This document shows positions 1 through 12,900 of a stretch of 64,000 nucleotides of DNA, piece after piece. The DNA lies in assembly GCA_030323885.1 (NCBI GenBank), contig CM059191.1, positions 105,809,844-105,873,843 of the forward strand, read 5' to 3'. The notes under the pieces are model-generated. The model had not been told where the DNA came from, ran no database searches, and saw only the letters and a program-made list of their open reading frames with translations. Within the stretch, counting starts at the first letter, position 1; each line of letters opens with the position of its first letter. Source of the DNA: Branchipolynoe longqiensis. Its lineage: Eukaryota > Annelida > Polychaeta > Phyllodocida > Polynoidae. Both the position numbers and the translations under genes were made by a program.

Positions 1-590
1 CAGACCCGCCGCAGCCTGTCAACCAACAAGACACAAACAACTGTTACTGTCATTACAGGTGGCACAGACCCACCGCAGCATGTCAACCAACAAGACACAA
101 ACAACTGTTACTGTCATTACAGGTGGCACAGACCCGCCGCAGCCTGTCAACCAACAAGACACAAACAACTGTTACTGTCATTACAGGTGGCACAGACCCG
201 CCACAGCCTGTCAACCAACAAGACACAAACAACTGTTACTGTCATTACAGGTGTCACAGACCCGCCACAGCCTGTCAACCAACAATACACAAACAACTGT
301 TACTGTCATTACAGGTGGCACAGACCCGCCACAGCCTGTCAAGCAACAAGACACAAACAACTGTTACTGTCATTACAGGTGACACATGCCTGCCGCAGCC
401 TGTCAACCAAGACAACTGTTACCATCATTACATGCAGTTGGCATAGGCCTGCCGCAGCCTGTCAACCAACAAGACACAACTGTTACGGCCATTACATGCA
501 GGTGGCACAGGCCTGCCACAGCCTGTCAACCAACAAGCCACAAGTGTTACTGTCATTACATGCAGGTGGCGTGCTGCGTAGTCACATCAA
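1..590. repeat. 64-bp tandem array
   Basis: About nine head-to-tail units of roughly 64 bp run in from the left edge. The unit core is cacagcctgtcaaccaacaa followed by an acaactgttactgtcatt stretch. The first five or six units are nearly identical and the last three are shortened and diverged. The array probably continues outside the window. Overlapping open frames across it are repeat artefacts, because 64 is not a multiple of three and the same peptide reappears in shifted frames. Confidence 0.95.
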
Positions 591-597
591 AGTGTTG

Positions 598-800
598 GTA
601 AACCAAAACAGTCACCTAGATTTGATTCTACATATACTGGTGCACTTATTAAGCCTTTGTTACTCAATAGAATGACATTAAGTCAATTTAATAGAGATTG
701 TTAATGCTGAAGCCTATGGTGCCAGAATTTTGACGCGCAAATTAATTTTGCATCTTTTAACTTCAAATATCACCAAGGTTAGCTGATATTGGAGATGGTA
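598..800. mobile_element. Degenerate partial TTAA-type MITE
   Basis: The segment matches the interior of the element at 37326-37679: ctagatttgattctacatat, ggtgcacttattaa, then a ggtgccagaatttt stretch. Neither terminus is preserved. It is a decayed fragment joining the 64-bp array to the 11-bp array. Confidence 0.55.
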
Positions 801-834
801 TCACACAAGTAGGTCACATGACCAAATAAGGAGC

Positions 835-2585
835 TGAGGGCAGGCCACTAACTGCCACCTAACTGGCCACTACCTGGCAACTAACGGGCCACTAAGTGCC
901 AATGAACAGGCCAACTAACAGGTCACTAACTTCCAACTAACAGACCACTAACTTCCAACTAACAGGCCCCAAACTTCCAGCTAACTGACCACTAACTGCC
1001 AACTAACTGAAAATTAACTGCCAACTAACTGGCCACTAACTGCCAACTAACAGGCCACTAACTACCAACTAACAGGCCATTAACTGCCAACTAACAGGCC
1101 ACCAACTTCCAACTAACTGCCCAATAATTGCCAACTAACTGCCAACTAACAGGTGACTAACTTCGAACTAACAGACCACTAACTTCGAACTAACTGACCA
1201 CTAACTGCCAAGTAACTGGCCACTAACTGACAACTAACAGGCCACCAACTTCCAACTAACTGCCCAATAACTGCCAACTAACTGGCCACTAAGTGCCATC
1301 TAACTGGCCACTAACTGCCAACTAACTGCCAACTAACTGGCCACTAACTGACCACTAACTGCCAACTAACTTCAACTAACAGGCCAATAACTGCCAACTA
1401 ACTGCCACCTACCTGGCCACTAGCTGGCAACTAACAGGCCACTAACTGGCCACTAACTTCCAACTAACTGGCCACTAACTTCCAACTAACTGCCAACTAA
1501 CTGACAGTTAACTGGCCATTAAATGCTAATTAACTGCCAACTAACTTCCAACTACCTTCCAATTAACTGGCCATTAAATGTCAACTAACTGCCAACTAAC
1601 TTCCAACTAACTGCCAATTAACTGCCAACTAACTGGCAACTAACTGGACACTAACTGCCAACTAACTGGCCACTAACTGCGAACTAACTGGCCACTAACT
1701 GCCAACTAACTGATCACTAAATGCCAACTAACTGACCACTAAATGCCAACTAACAGGCCACTAACTGCCAACTAACTGGCCACTAACTTCCAACTAACTG
1801 GCCACTACTGCCAACTAACAGGCCACCAACTTCCAACTAACTTCCAACTAACAGGTCACTAACTTCCAACTAACAGACCACTAACTTCCAACTAAATGAC
1901 CACTAACTGCCAACTAACTTCCAACTAACTGGCCACTAACTGCCACCTAACTGGCCACTAACTGCCAACTAACTGCCACCTAACTGGCCACTAAGTAGCA
2001 ACTAACAGGACACTAACTGGCAACTAACATGCCACTAACTGGCAACTAACTGACCACTAACTTCCAACTAACTGCCAACTAACTTCCAATTAACTGGCCA
2101 TTAAATGCCAACTAACTGACAATTAACTGGCCATTAAATGCCAACTAACTGACAATTAACTGTCAACTAACTTCCAACTAACTGACAATTAACTGGCCAT
2201 TAAATGTCAACTAACTGCCAACTAACTGCCAATTAACTGTCAACTAACTTCCAACTAACTTCCAATTAACCGGTCATTAAATGTCAACTAACTGCCAATT
2301 AACTGTCAACTAACTTCCAATTAACTGGCCATTAAATGTCAACTAACTGCCAACTAACTTCCAATTAACTGCCAATTAACTTCCAACTAACTTCAAACTA
2401 ACTGCCAACTAACTTCCAACTAACTGCCAACTAACTGACCACTAAATGCCAACCAACTGCCAACTAACTGGCCAATAACTGCCAACTAACAGGCCACTAA
2501 CTTCCAACTAATTGCCCACTAACTTCCAACTAACTGCCAACTAACTTCCAACTAACAGGCCACTAACCTGCAACTAACCGGGTTG
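835..2585. repeat. 11-bp tandem array (CCAACTAACTG)
   Basis: About 1.75 kb of degenerate 11-mers of the form ccaactaactg / gccactaactg, often paired into 22-bp units, with local variants (ttccaactaac, gccattaaatg). The unit carries regular TAA triplets, so no reading frame stays open. The array ends about 85 bp from the donor side of the exon at 2669-2734. Confidence 0.95.
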
Positions 2586-2668
2586 TCGTGTGACAGTTAG
2601 CGCTATCTGTTTGCTTTAGTTCATTAATGCGGCTGAACCTGCTCAGGTTGCCTCCAGTAGTCACTTAC

Positions 2669-2734
2669 GTCTGGCAAAGATGGCGTCACGATGGGTCGTT
2701 CTTTACTCTCAGCACCGTTTTGAAAGAGAAACTC
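2669..2734 (-). CDS. ARAP: ARAP-like exon: ankyrin helix (EFLFQNGAESKE)
   Basis: The stretch opens after a strong acceptor (tttgtgcctttcag) and closes at GAC before gtaagt. It is 66 bp, phase 0 at both ends, and encodes 22 residues beginning EFLFQNGAESKERP. The EFLxQNGA pattern is the second helix and turn of an ankyrin repeat, as expected after an ArfGAP domain in ARAP. It is the last exon seen. Splice sites and open frame are clear. The direct join from the 9626-9667 exon is less certain, because the linking part of the ankyrin repeat looks short and a small exon may be missing between them. Confidence 0.7.
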
Positions 2735-5700
2735 CTGAAAGGCACAAATCCACATGGAAATTGACAGCAAATATAGTAAAACCTCTCTAAATCGCCTGAC
2801 CATGGGACCGGCTTTAAACGGTCCATTTAAGGAGGTGGTCGGTTTCGGGAGTTTCTTTTATCATTACAATGGCATTGTATGGGTGATCCTTTGGGACCCA
2901 AATAAAGCAATTGATATAAGGGAGTGGTCGATCTGGGGAGGTGGTTGGTTAGAGAGGTTTTACTGTATGTCTAAACAACTACACAATAAATACACGTGTG
3001 GTGACTAGATATGTACACAATTACTAAAGTGACAAAACTACATGGAAACACGTCTGACAACAAAATATCGGAACAATACTAATAAACATGTGGTGACAAG
3101 ATATGAAAACAATTACAAATCAATTACAAAAACCACAAATGGTACTTCCACATAATGTATGTTATGATGATGATGACGATGATGATGATTGATGACAATG
3201 ATGAAAAAATACACTAAACGACATTATTTCAATAATTGTTATATATATTCTCAATTTCAAAATTAGACAAACTCGAATCTACCTTTATTGTGCTTAATTT
3301 AAATGAATAAGCAAAGTTGGCTTACCGCTTGCAGCATTTGCTTCGTTTTTCGAGCTAATTGCAAAGCTGAAATGTAAATATCGCTTTATATTAAACTTAA
3401 ATTTCCTTCATTAATGTGACATGTTCACGTTTAAATTAATTTGAATTAATTCAATAGAAGCAAAAAGATGCCCGTTTAGGAGCTACGCATTAGATTTGTA
3501 TCTAGATATATAATTAGGGATCTTAAAGGTGACAGGGCTGCACAAGAAGAATACGGGGAGGGAGGAGGGGAGGGAGGGGGGAAAGGGGAGGAAGGGGAGG
3601 AAGGGAAGGGGGGGAGGGGAGGAAGGAAGGGGAGGGAGGAAAGGAGGGAAGGGGAGGAAGGGGAGGAAGGGAAGGAAGGGACGGAAGGCAAGGAAGAGAG
3701 GAAGGGGGGAAGGGAAGGAAGGGATGGGGAGGAAGGAGAGGGAAGGAAGGGAAGGAAGGGAAGGGGAGGAAGGGATGGAAGGGGTGCGAAGTGAGCAGAG
3801 GGGAGTGGGTGAAGGAAGGGAGGGAAGGGAACAAAAGGAATGGCAATGGGAAGCACATGGGACAGGGGGAAGTAGGAGGGAGGGAGAGGGAAGGGAAATG
3901 GAGCGAGAAGAGGAGGGATAGTGGAGGAGAGAAGAGGGAGCGAAGGGGAAAAGGAGGGAAGGAGAAGTACAAAAGGAAGGATTAGTTAAAGGAAAGGGAA
4001 GGAGAGGGGAGAGGAAGGATATAGGTAAAGAAAGAGGAAAGAGGCAAGAGGAAGGAGGAATAGGAAGGGAAGGCTTGGGGATGTGGAGAGAAGGGAATGG
4101 GGAGAGCGGATAGGAGAGGAGAGTGGAGAGGAGAGAGGAGAGAGAGGAGGGGAGAGAGGAGGGGAGAGAGGAGGGGTGTAGAGAGTAGAGAGAAAAGGAG
4201 AGTGGACAGGAGAGCTGTAGGAGAGAGGAGAACGGAAGGGATAGTGGATAGGAGAGGGAGAGGGAGAGTGACAGGGGGGAGAGAGTGACAGGGGGAGAGA
4301 GTGACAGGGGAGAGAGTGACAGGGGGAGAGAGTGACAGGGGGAGCGAGTGACAGGGGGAGCGAGTGACAGGGGGAGAGAGTGACAGGGGGAGAGAGTGAC
4401 AGGGGGAGAGTGACAGGGGAGAGAGTGACAGGGGGAGAGTGACAGGGGGGGAGAGTGACAAGGGGGGAGAGTGACAGGGGGAGATAGTGACATGGGGAAG
4501 AGAGTGACAGGGGGAGAGAGTGCCGGGGGAGAGAATGACAGAGGGAGAGAGGGACAGGGGGGGGGAGAGTGACAGAGGGAAGAGAGTGACAGGGAGAGAG
4601 AGGGACAGGGGGAGAGAGTGCCAGTGTAGGACGTTCAAAACACTACGCCGTTCAAAACACTACGGTAGTGTTTTGAACTTAGGTTGAAAACACTACTGTT
4701 GAGTTCAAAACACTCCCCTACGTACGTTCAAAACACTACCCAAGTTCAAAACAATATCACGACAAGCTGACCCTGCTGCGGCATTTGAAGCACATATTAG
4801 TATACACTGATAGAGCTGCGGCATGTGCGCCACATATTACGCTGATGGTGCTGCAGTGTGTGCGCCACGTGTTAGTATACGCTGATGGTGCTGCGGTGTA
4901 TGCACCACACATTGATACTTGTCGCTTTCCTAGCATGGCATTTGGCATTAATAGGATAGTCAGTACCCATCCTGATATGACCTTCCATGTTGCTAGGATG
5001 TAAAACAATAACCACTAAAAACAACCCCTACTGCCCCACCTTACTACATACTGCCCTGTAGTGTTTTGAACTTAAAGGTAGTGTTTTGAACTTGAGGATA
5101 GTGATTTGAGCATGGCCACAGTAGTGTTTTGAACCTACCTTCAGCCAGGTTGAAAACACTACCATAGTGTTTTGAACCTAGGTTGAAAACACTACAATAG
5201 TGTTGTTGTGGGGTAGTGTTTTGAACTTACTACACCGGAGGAGAGAATGACAGGGGGAGAGAGTGACAGGGGGGAGAGAGGGACAGTGGGGGCGGGGGGG
5301 GTGGGGGGGGGGGGGAGAGGGAGGGAGGGGAGGGGGAGGGGGGGGAGAGTGACAGGAGGGAAGAGAGTGGCAGGGGGGAGAGGGACAGGGGGAGAGAGTG
5401 ACAGGGGGAGAGCGGGACAGGGGGAGAGGGACAGGGGAGAGAGGGAAAGGGGGAGAGAGGGAAAGGGGGAGGAGGGGACAGGGGGGAGTGAGGGACAGGG
5501 GGGAGAGAGGGACAGGGGAGAGAGGGGCAGGGGAGAGTGAGGGGCAGGGGAGAGATGGACAGGGGGAGAGATTGACAGGGGGAGAGGGACAGGGGGAGAG
5601 AGTGACAGGGGGAGAGCATGACAGGGGGAGAGAGTGACAGGGGGAGAGGTGACAGGGGAGAGGACAGGGGGAGGGAGAGGGGGGGAGAGAGTGACAGGGG

Positions 5701-8700
5701 GGAGAGAGGTACAGGGGGGAGGGGGAGGGAGAGGGGGAGGAGGGGAGGGACAGGGGGGGGGGGAGGAGTGAGAGGGGGGAGAGTGGGACAGGGGGAGAGA
5801 GGAGAGGGGGGAGAGAGTGGCAGGGGGAGAGAGTGGAGGGGGAGAGAGGGCAGGGGGAGAGAGGGCAGGGGGGAGAGGGACAGGGGGGAGAGGGTGAAGG
5901 GGGGAGAGAGTGAGAGGGGGGAGAGAGGGAGAGGGGGGAGAGTGAGGGGGGAGAGAGGGATGGGGGAGAGAGTGGCAGGGGGGAAGGAGTGAGAGGGGGA
6001 GGAGAGGGATGGGGGGAGAGTGAGGAGGGAGAGAGTGAAGGGGGGAGGGAGGGACAGGGGGAGAGAGGAAGAGGGGGGAGAGGGAGGAGGGAGGGGAGAG
6101 GGGAGAGGGAGGGAGGGAGGGAGGGAGGGAGGGAGGGAGGGGGGAGGGGAGGGAGGGAGGGAGGGGGGAGGGGGAGGGGGGGAGGGGGGGGGGAGAGGGA
6201 GGCAGGTGGGGAGAGGAGGGAGGCAGGGAGGGAGGGAGGAGAGGGGGGAGGAGGGAGGGAGAGAGGAGGGAGAGAGAGGAGAGAGAGGAGGGAGAGAGGG
6301 AAGGACGGGAGGGAGGGAGAGGGAGGGGAGAGGGGAGGGAGGGAGAGGGGAGAGGGAGGGGAGGGGGGAGGGAGGAGGGAGGGAGAGAGGGGGGAGAGGA
6401 GGAGGGAGGAGAGGGAGGAGAGGAGGGGAGGGGAGGAGGGAGGGAGGGGAGGGAGGGAGGGGGAGAGGAGGGAGGGGAGGGGGAGGAGGGGAGAGAGGGG
6501 AGGGGAGGGGGAGGGGAGGAGGAGGAAGGGGGGGGAGAGGGGGAGGGGGGGGGAGGAGGGGAGGGGGAGAGAGGAGGGAGGGGGAGAGGGAGGGGAGAGG
6601 AGGGGAGGGGAGAGGGAGGGGGGAGAGAGGGAGGGGGGAGAGGGGAGGGAGGGAGGGAGGGGGGGGGAGGAGGTGAGGGGGGAGGGAGGGGGGGGAGAAG
6701 GGGAGGGGGGGGAGGTGAGGGGGGGGAGAGGGAGGGGAGGAGGGGGAGGGGAGGGAGGGGGGAGAGGGAGGGGGAGAAGGGGAGGGGGGGGGAGGAGGGG
6801 GGGAGGGGGGGGAGAGGGAGGGGGGGAGGGGAGGGGAGAGGGAGGCGGGAGAGGGGGAGGGGGAGGAGAGGAGGGGGGGAGGAGGGGGGGGGGGAGGGGA
6901 GGGAGGGGGAGGGGGGGGGGAGAGGGGGGGGGAGGGAGGGGGGGGAGAGGGGAGGGGGGGAGGTGGAGGGGGGGGAGAGGGAGGGGGAGGGGGGGGGGGG
7001 GGGGGAGGAGGGGGGGAGGGAGGGTGAGGGGGGGAGGAGGGGGGAGGGAGGGGTGAGGGGGGGGAGGAGGGGGGGAGGGGAGGGGGAGGGGAGGGGGGAG
7101 GGGAGGAGGGGAGGGGGGGAGAGTGGAGGGGGAGGAGGTGAGGGGGGGAGAGGGGAGGGGGAGAAGGTGAGGGGGGGAGTGAGGGGGGAGTGGAGGGGGG
7201 AGAGATGTGAGGGGGGAGAAGGTGAGGGGGGAGATGGAGGGGGGAGAAGGTGAGGGGGGAGAAGTGAGGGGGGAGAGGTGAGGGGGGAGAGTGAGGGGGG
7301 GGTGGAGGGGGGGAGGAGGGGGGAGAAGGGTGGGGGGGAGAGGTGGGGGGGAGAAGGTGAGGGGGAGAGAGGTGAGGGGGGGAGTGTGAGGGGGGGAGAA
7401 GGGGGGGGAGAGGTGGGGGGGAGAGGGTGAGGGGGGAGGGTGAGGGGGGGAGGGGGGGGGAGAGGGGAGGGGGGAGGAGGTGAGGGGGGAGAAGGTGAGG
7501 GGGGGGAAGGGAGGGGGAGAGGTGAGGGGGGAGAGGAGGTGAGGGGGGGGAGAGTGAGGGGGGAGGGAGGGGGGAGGAGGGGGGGGGGAGGGGGAGATGT
7601 GAGGGGGGAGAAGGTGAGGGGGAGAATGTGAGGGGGGAGAATGTGAGGGGGGAGAAGGTGAGGGGGAGAAGGTGAGGGGGGAGAATGTGAGGGGGGAGAA
7701 AGTGAGGGGGGAGAAGGTGAGGGGGGAGAATGTGAGGGGGGAGAAGGTGAGGGGGAGAAGGTGAGGGGGGAGAATGTGAGGGGGGAGAAGGGGAGGGGGG
7801 AGAAGGTGAGGGGGAGAATGTGAGGGGGGAGAATGTGAGGGGGGAGAATGTGAGGGGGGAGAATGTGAGGGGGGAGAATGTGAGGGGGGAGAAGGTGAGG
7901 GGGGAGAATGTGAGGGGGGAGAAGGTGAGGGGGGAGAATGTGAGGGGGGAGAAGTGTGAGGGGGGAGAAGGTGAGGGGGGAGAATGTGGGGGGAGAATGT
8001 GAGGGGGGATGAATGTGGAGGGGGGGAGAATGTAGGGGGGAGAAAGTGAGGGGGGGAGAATGTGAGGGGGAGAATGTGAGGGGGAGAATGTGAGGGGGGA
8101 GAAGGTGAGGGGGGAGAATGTGAGGGGGAGAATGTGAGGGGGGAGAATGTGAGGGGGGAGAATGTGAGGGGGAAGAAGGTGAGGGGGGGAGAAGCGTTTG
8201 TGAGGGGGGACAGAAGAGGAGGGGGGAGAAGGGTGAGGGGGGAGAAGAGTGTGAGGGGGGGAGAAGGTGAGCCGGAGATCTCCAGTGAGCGGTTTGCGCC
8301 CCGTAGACTGTGAGGCGCCAGAACGTGAGGGGCCGCCTCAGCAGGTGACGCCGGAGCAGTGGTCGCCAGAGCGGGGTCGCCACAGCTGAGGGCGCGCCTG
8401 AGCGAAGGTGCCGCCGGAGCATGTAGGAGGGGCCCCCCCAGAGGCGGGGGCGCCAGAAGCGGTTTTCTCCATAGCCCGGGGTTCTCCACTATCGTGAAGC
8501 GCCGTATCGTTGTCTCCAAAGCGGGCAGTCGCCGAATCCCTACCGTACGCCTTTCGTTTTCTCCGTATCTGCCTTACGCCATTTCTGTTTCTCAGTCCTT
8601 ATCAGGTTTTCCTGTCAATTTTCACCCGGATATCGTGTTACTCCATCTGTCGGTGCTCACCATCCTGCTCGTTTTCTCCCTATTGTGGAGGGGTGAGAAG

Positions 8701-9852
8701 GGTGAGGGGGGAGAATGTGAGGGGGGGAGAATTGAGGGGGAGCGAAGGTGAGGGGGGGGAGAAGGTGAGGGGGGAGAATGTGGGCAGGGGAGAATGGGAA
8801 CTGTCTCCAACCTACCCTCAAAAAGCAAACTAACTCCAGAGCCCACCGCCCATTCCCGATCCCATTCCAGCACCACCCTCTCCGAACCACACCGACTTGC
8901 GCACCCCATCCATCACTAATAACAAACACGCCTCCACAGAGCACAAAGAAATTCACACCTCAACACATGGACGACCCCACTTCACCACCCACTCGCAATG
9001 ATTGACTGCAACGATACCGGTCCATTTTCAATGCAAGATGCCTAGCATGAGAACCTCCGGCCCCCAGACGTCTCAGCCCGCCGCCCCACTCCCCCCCCCC
9101 CCACGGTGCCCCCTCAGTGCCCCCCCCCCCCTGGTAGCCCCTCAGTGCCCCCGCCCCTGGTGGCCCCTCAGTGGCCCCTGGTGGCCTCTCAGTACTCCCT
9201 GGTCGCCCCTCAGTGCCCCCTGGTGGCTCCTCAGTGCCCCCTGTTGGCCCCTCAGTACTCTCTGGTGGCCCCTCAGTACTCTCCGATGGCCCCTCAGTAC
9301 TCCCCGGTGGCCCCTCAGTGCCACCAGGTGGCCCCTCTCTGTCCCCTGGTGGCCCCTCAGTACTCCCTGGTGGCCCCTCAATGTCCCCTGGTTGCTCCTC
9401 AGTGCCCCCTCCCAGCTGGCCCTCAGTGACCCCCTGGTGGCCCCTCAGTACTCCCTGGTGGCCCCTCAATGTCCCCTAATGTCCCCTGGTGGCTCCTCAG
9501 TGCCCCCCCCCCCCTTGGTGGCCCCTCAGTGCCCCCGCCATGTGGCCCCTCAGTGCCCCCTGGTGTCCCTCAGTCCCCCCTGGTGGCCACTCAGTGCCCC
9601 CCCCCCCCTCTCCCTGGTGACTTACCTGCCGACAGGTGGGCGTGGAGGCGCAGCCTGTCAGTGACACCTGCCACAGACACCCGTACATGGCTGCACGCCG
9701 TCTGTACACTCAGCCACTGACACCGGCCCCGTCACACGGCATGGCGGCCGTCTCACACCGCACCAGTCAGGGGGCAAGGTGGTCAGTCACGTGACTGTGG
9801 TCAACCAGCCGAGAAGCCACGGTACGCAGGGGCATGATGTAACAGCGGCAAG

Positions 9853-9927
<75 letters not shown>

Positions 9928-12900
9928 GGGGGGGGGGGGGGTTAAAGAGCCACGTACCCATTGCACTGACGGTCCTGGTTACAGAGCGACACCCACCCAC
10001 ACCCACACCCTGCACATACAGTCCTTGTTAAAGGGTCACGTATGAACAATACTCATTAAAGAGTCATGTTCACACAGTATAAACAATACCCATTAGATAG
10101 TTACTTTTACACTGTATAGACAATACTCATTAAATAGTCACTTTTACACTGTATAGACAATACTCATTAAAGGGTCATGTTCACACTGTATAAACAATAC
10201 TCATTAAAGAGCCACTTTTACACTGTATAGACAATACTCATTAAAGAGTCATGTTCAGACAGTATAAACAATACTCATTAAATAGTCACCCCTTACACTG
10301 TACAGACAATACTCATTAAAGAGTCATGTTCACACTGTATAAACAATACTCATTAAATAGTCACTTTTACACTGTATAAAGAATACTCATTCAAAACTCA
10401 TGTTCACACAGTATAAACAATACTCATTAAAGAGTCACTTTTACACTGTATAGACAATACTCATTAAAGAGTCATGTTCACACAGTATAAACAATACTAA
10501 TTAGTCACTTTTACACTGTATAGACAATACTCATTAAAGAGTAATGTTCACACAGTATAAACAACTCATTAAAGAGTCACATTCACACTGTATAAACAAT
10601 ACTCATTAAAGCGTTCTCTGTGGAGAGTGGTTAGAGTGTCTGACTTTTTTCTAGGTCAGACTCCTAATCTGAGGGTCGGCGGTTCGATTCCCCGTGCCCC
10701 CAGCTCTGCCAATTTGGATTTCCACCGCTGTGTATAAATTACAGCGTCATCAAAGGCCGGTTGCTCTCATGTGGTGTGGGAGGTTAAAAATCCCTTGGGT
10801 CGGTAAAAGTGTAGGCTCGGGCTTTCTATCGACCAGCAGTGGAATGAGGAAGACCAGTGGTCTATGACTGAAATTTCCCCTGCTTAAACAACTAATGGAC
10901 CAAAAAAAAAAAAAAAAAAAAGACATGTTCACACTGTATAAATAATACTCATTAAAGAGTCACGTTCACACAGTATAACCAATACTCATTAAAGAGTCAT
11001 GTTCACACAGTATAAAGAATACTCATTACAGAGTCATGTTCATACTGTATGAACAATACTCACTAAAGAGTCATTCACACTGTATGAACAATACTCATTA
11101 AAGGGTCATGTTCACACTGTATAAAGAATACTCATTAAAGAATCACGTTTACACTGTACAAACAATACTCATTAAAGAGTAATGTTCACACAGTATAAAC
11201 AATACTCATTAAAGAGTCATGTTCATACTGTATGAACAATACTCATTAAGTCATTTTCACACTGTATAACCAACTCAGTAAAGAGTCACATTCACACTGT
11301 ATGAACAATACTCATTAAAGAGTCACGTTCACACAGTATAAACAATACTCATTAACTCATTTTCACACTGTATAAACAATACTCATTAAAGAGTCATGTT
11401 CACACTGTACGAACAATACTCATTAAACGATCACAAGACCCGCTGCAACTCTCACTGAGCTCCCACACAGGTAGTGGACGGTTTCTCAGAATGAGGCTGG
11501 TGTACTTACGTCTGCCCCACTGTAGAGTGCCTGTAGCGTCTCCAGAACGTCTCCATACTGCACCACCTTACACAAGGCCTGCAACGTCAACCATGCAGCG
11601 TTAACGAAATGAATGCCATTAGCCGCAAGTCTTTTGTAGAAGGACAATAGACCCCACCAGTTAAGCTAGTGACATCTGTCGGAAAAATCTGGAACCACTC
11701 TATTCAGGTACATTCCCCGACTGCCTATGATTTCACATGCTATATCTCTCTAAAGAATGCTCGGAAAAACAATATAATGCCTGATTATATTCAGATATTC
11801 ATATCGCAACAGGATTCAAGCTCTTATCCTTGTAATACATCTATAAAAAAAGGACAACTATAATGTATTTTTCTTCTGGAATTTCACCTCCGCTCTCTTG
11901 GTAGCTTGCCACCGCCTGGGCGTACCCCTGCCCGATATCATGGCCCAAGGGACCTGGCACGCGTACGTGCCCCGCCTCGCCCCCATCGGCCGCCCCTCGA
12001 GCCCTCTCCTCCATTTTGGTGGAGGGCTCCTCGGCGCAACCCTCAGACTCTATACTCTATGCTCCCTCTGAGCTCATTGACATTACTCCTTACTCACTCA
12101 TATGTTATATTATCCTTACCATGTTCACCTCTGTATACTTTCCTACTTATTTACCATTACCCTGTTGACCTTTGACCTTGTCTGTATTATACTCTTTGCA
12201 TTTACCATTACCCTGTTGACCATGTAATCATATTTACTCCTGCATTAACCTGTCAGAGGCACTTCAATAAAAGTGTTTTTTCCAACCTCGCCTCCTCTTC
12301 CTTCCTTGTCGCGCATCAATAGCTGTGTTTACACGGGCGAGTGTAAAACGATTTAAGACAAATTTATTTATATGAAGCGAAGTAGTGGTGCGTTTACACG
12401 AGCGAGTTTGAAAGTGTGTCGGCGACCGGGAACCAGCAGCCTTAGTGGTGAGCCTGTAGCCGGCGAGCACTGCTATTTGTTTAGTTTACACTCGTCGATT
12501 CGACAATATGAATAACGACGCCGATGTAGCTGCTACGTTAATATCGCTTGGAATTTGGGGTTAATTTAATGAAATTTCATTATTTGAGTATGTAATTCTG
12601 TTAAATATGATCGCATTCACTAGATTTCGGCCTAATCGGTCCCTAACACTGCCGGGCACCAGCGATTAGTTACAGCTGAGCCTGTAGCCGGCGAGCACCA
12701 CTATTTTACACTATCGCCGCCCGGGAACCAGCTGAATCGCTTCATATAAACCACCTCGCGACCCGGTATACATAAAGTGTTTCATATGAATCGATTCAGC
12801 CCTAAAACGCCATAGCGTCGCGTTTACACGCCAAATGTAAATCGATCTAGACAACTGGTTTTATATGAAGCGTTTTAACTCGCCCGTGTAAACACGGCTA

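Noticed and set aside
8280..8500. GC-rich block as a possible missing ankyrin exon
   Set aside because: No acceptor/donor pair encloses a phase-0 frame with ankyrin-like residues. It was kept only as a possible location.
5178..8519. Frames of more than 1,000 codons, rich in Pro, Ser and Leu (minus) or Gly, Arg and Glu (plus)
   Set aside because: They exist only because the DNA is nearly pure purine/pyrimidine and lacks stop codons. Several frames are open together, there is no start context or domain, and unit lengths shift frame.
10612..10690. Functional tRNA gene with A and B boxes
   Set aside because: The tRNA-like part leads into a SINE body and poly-A tail and recurs in other SINE copies. 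I saw no complete acceptor-stem pairing. The tRNA-like heads of SINE-I, III and IV were rejected for the same reason.
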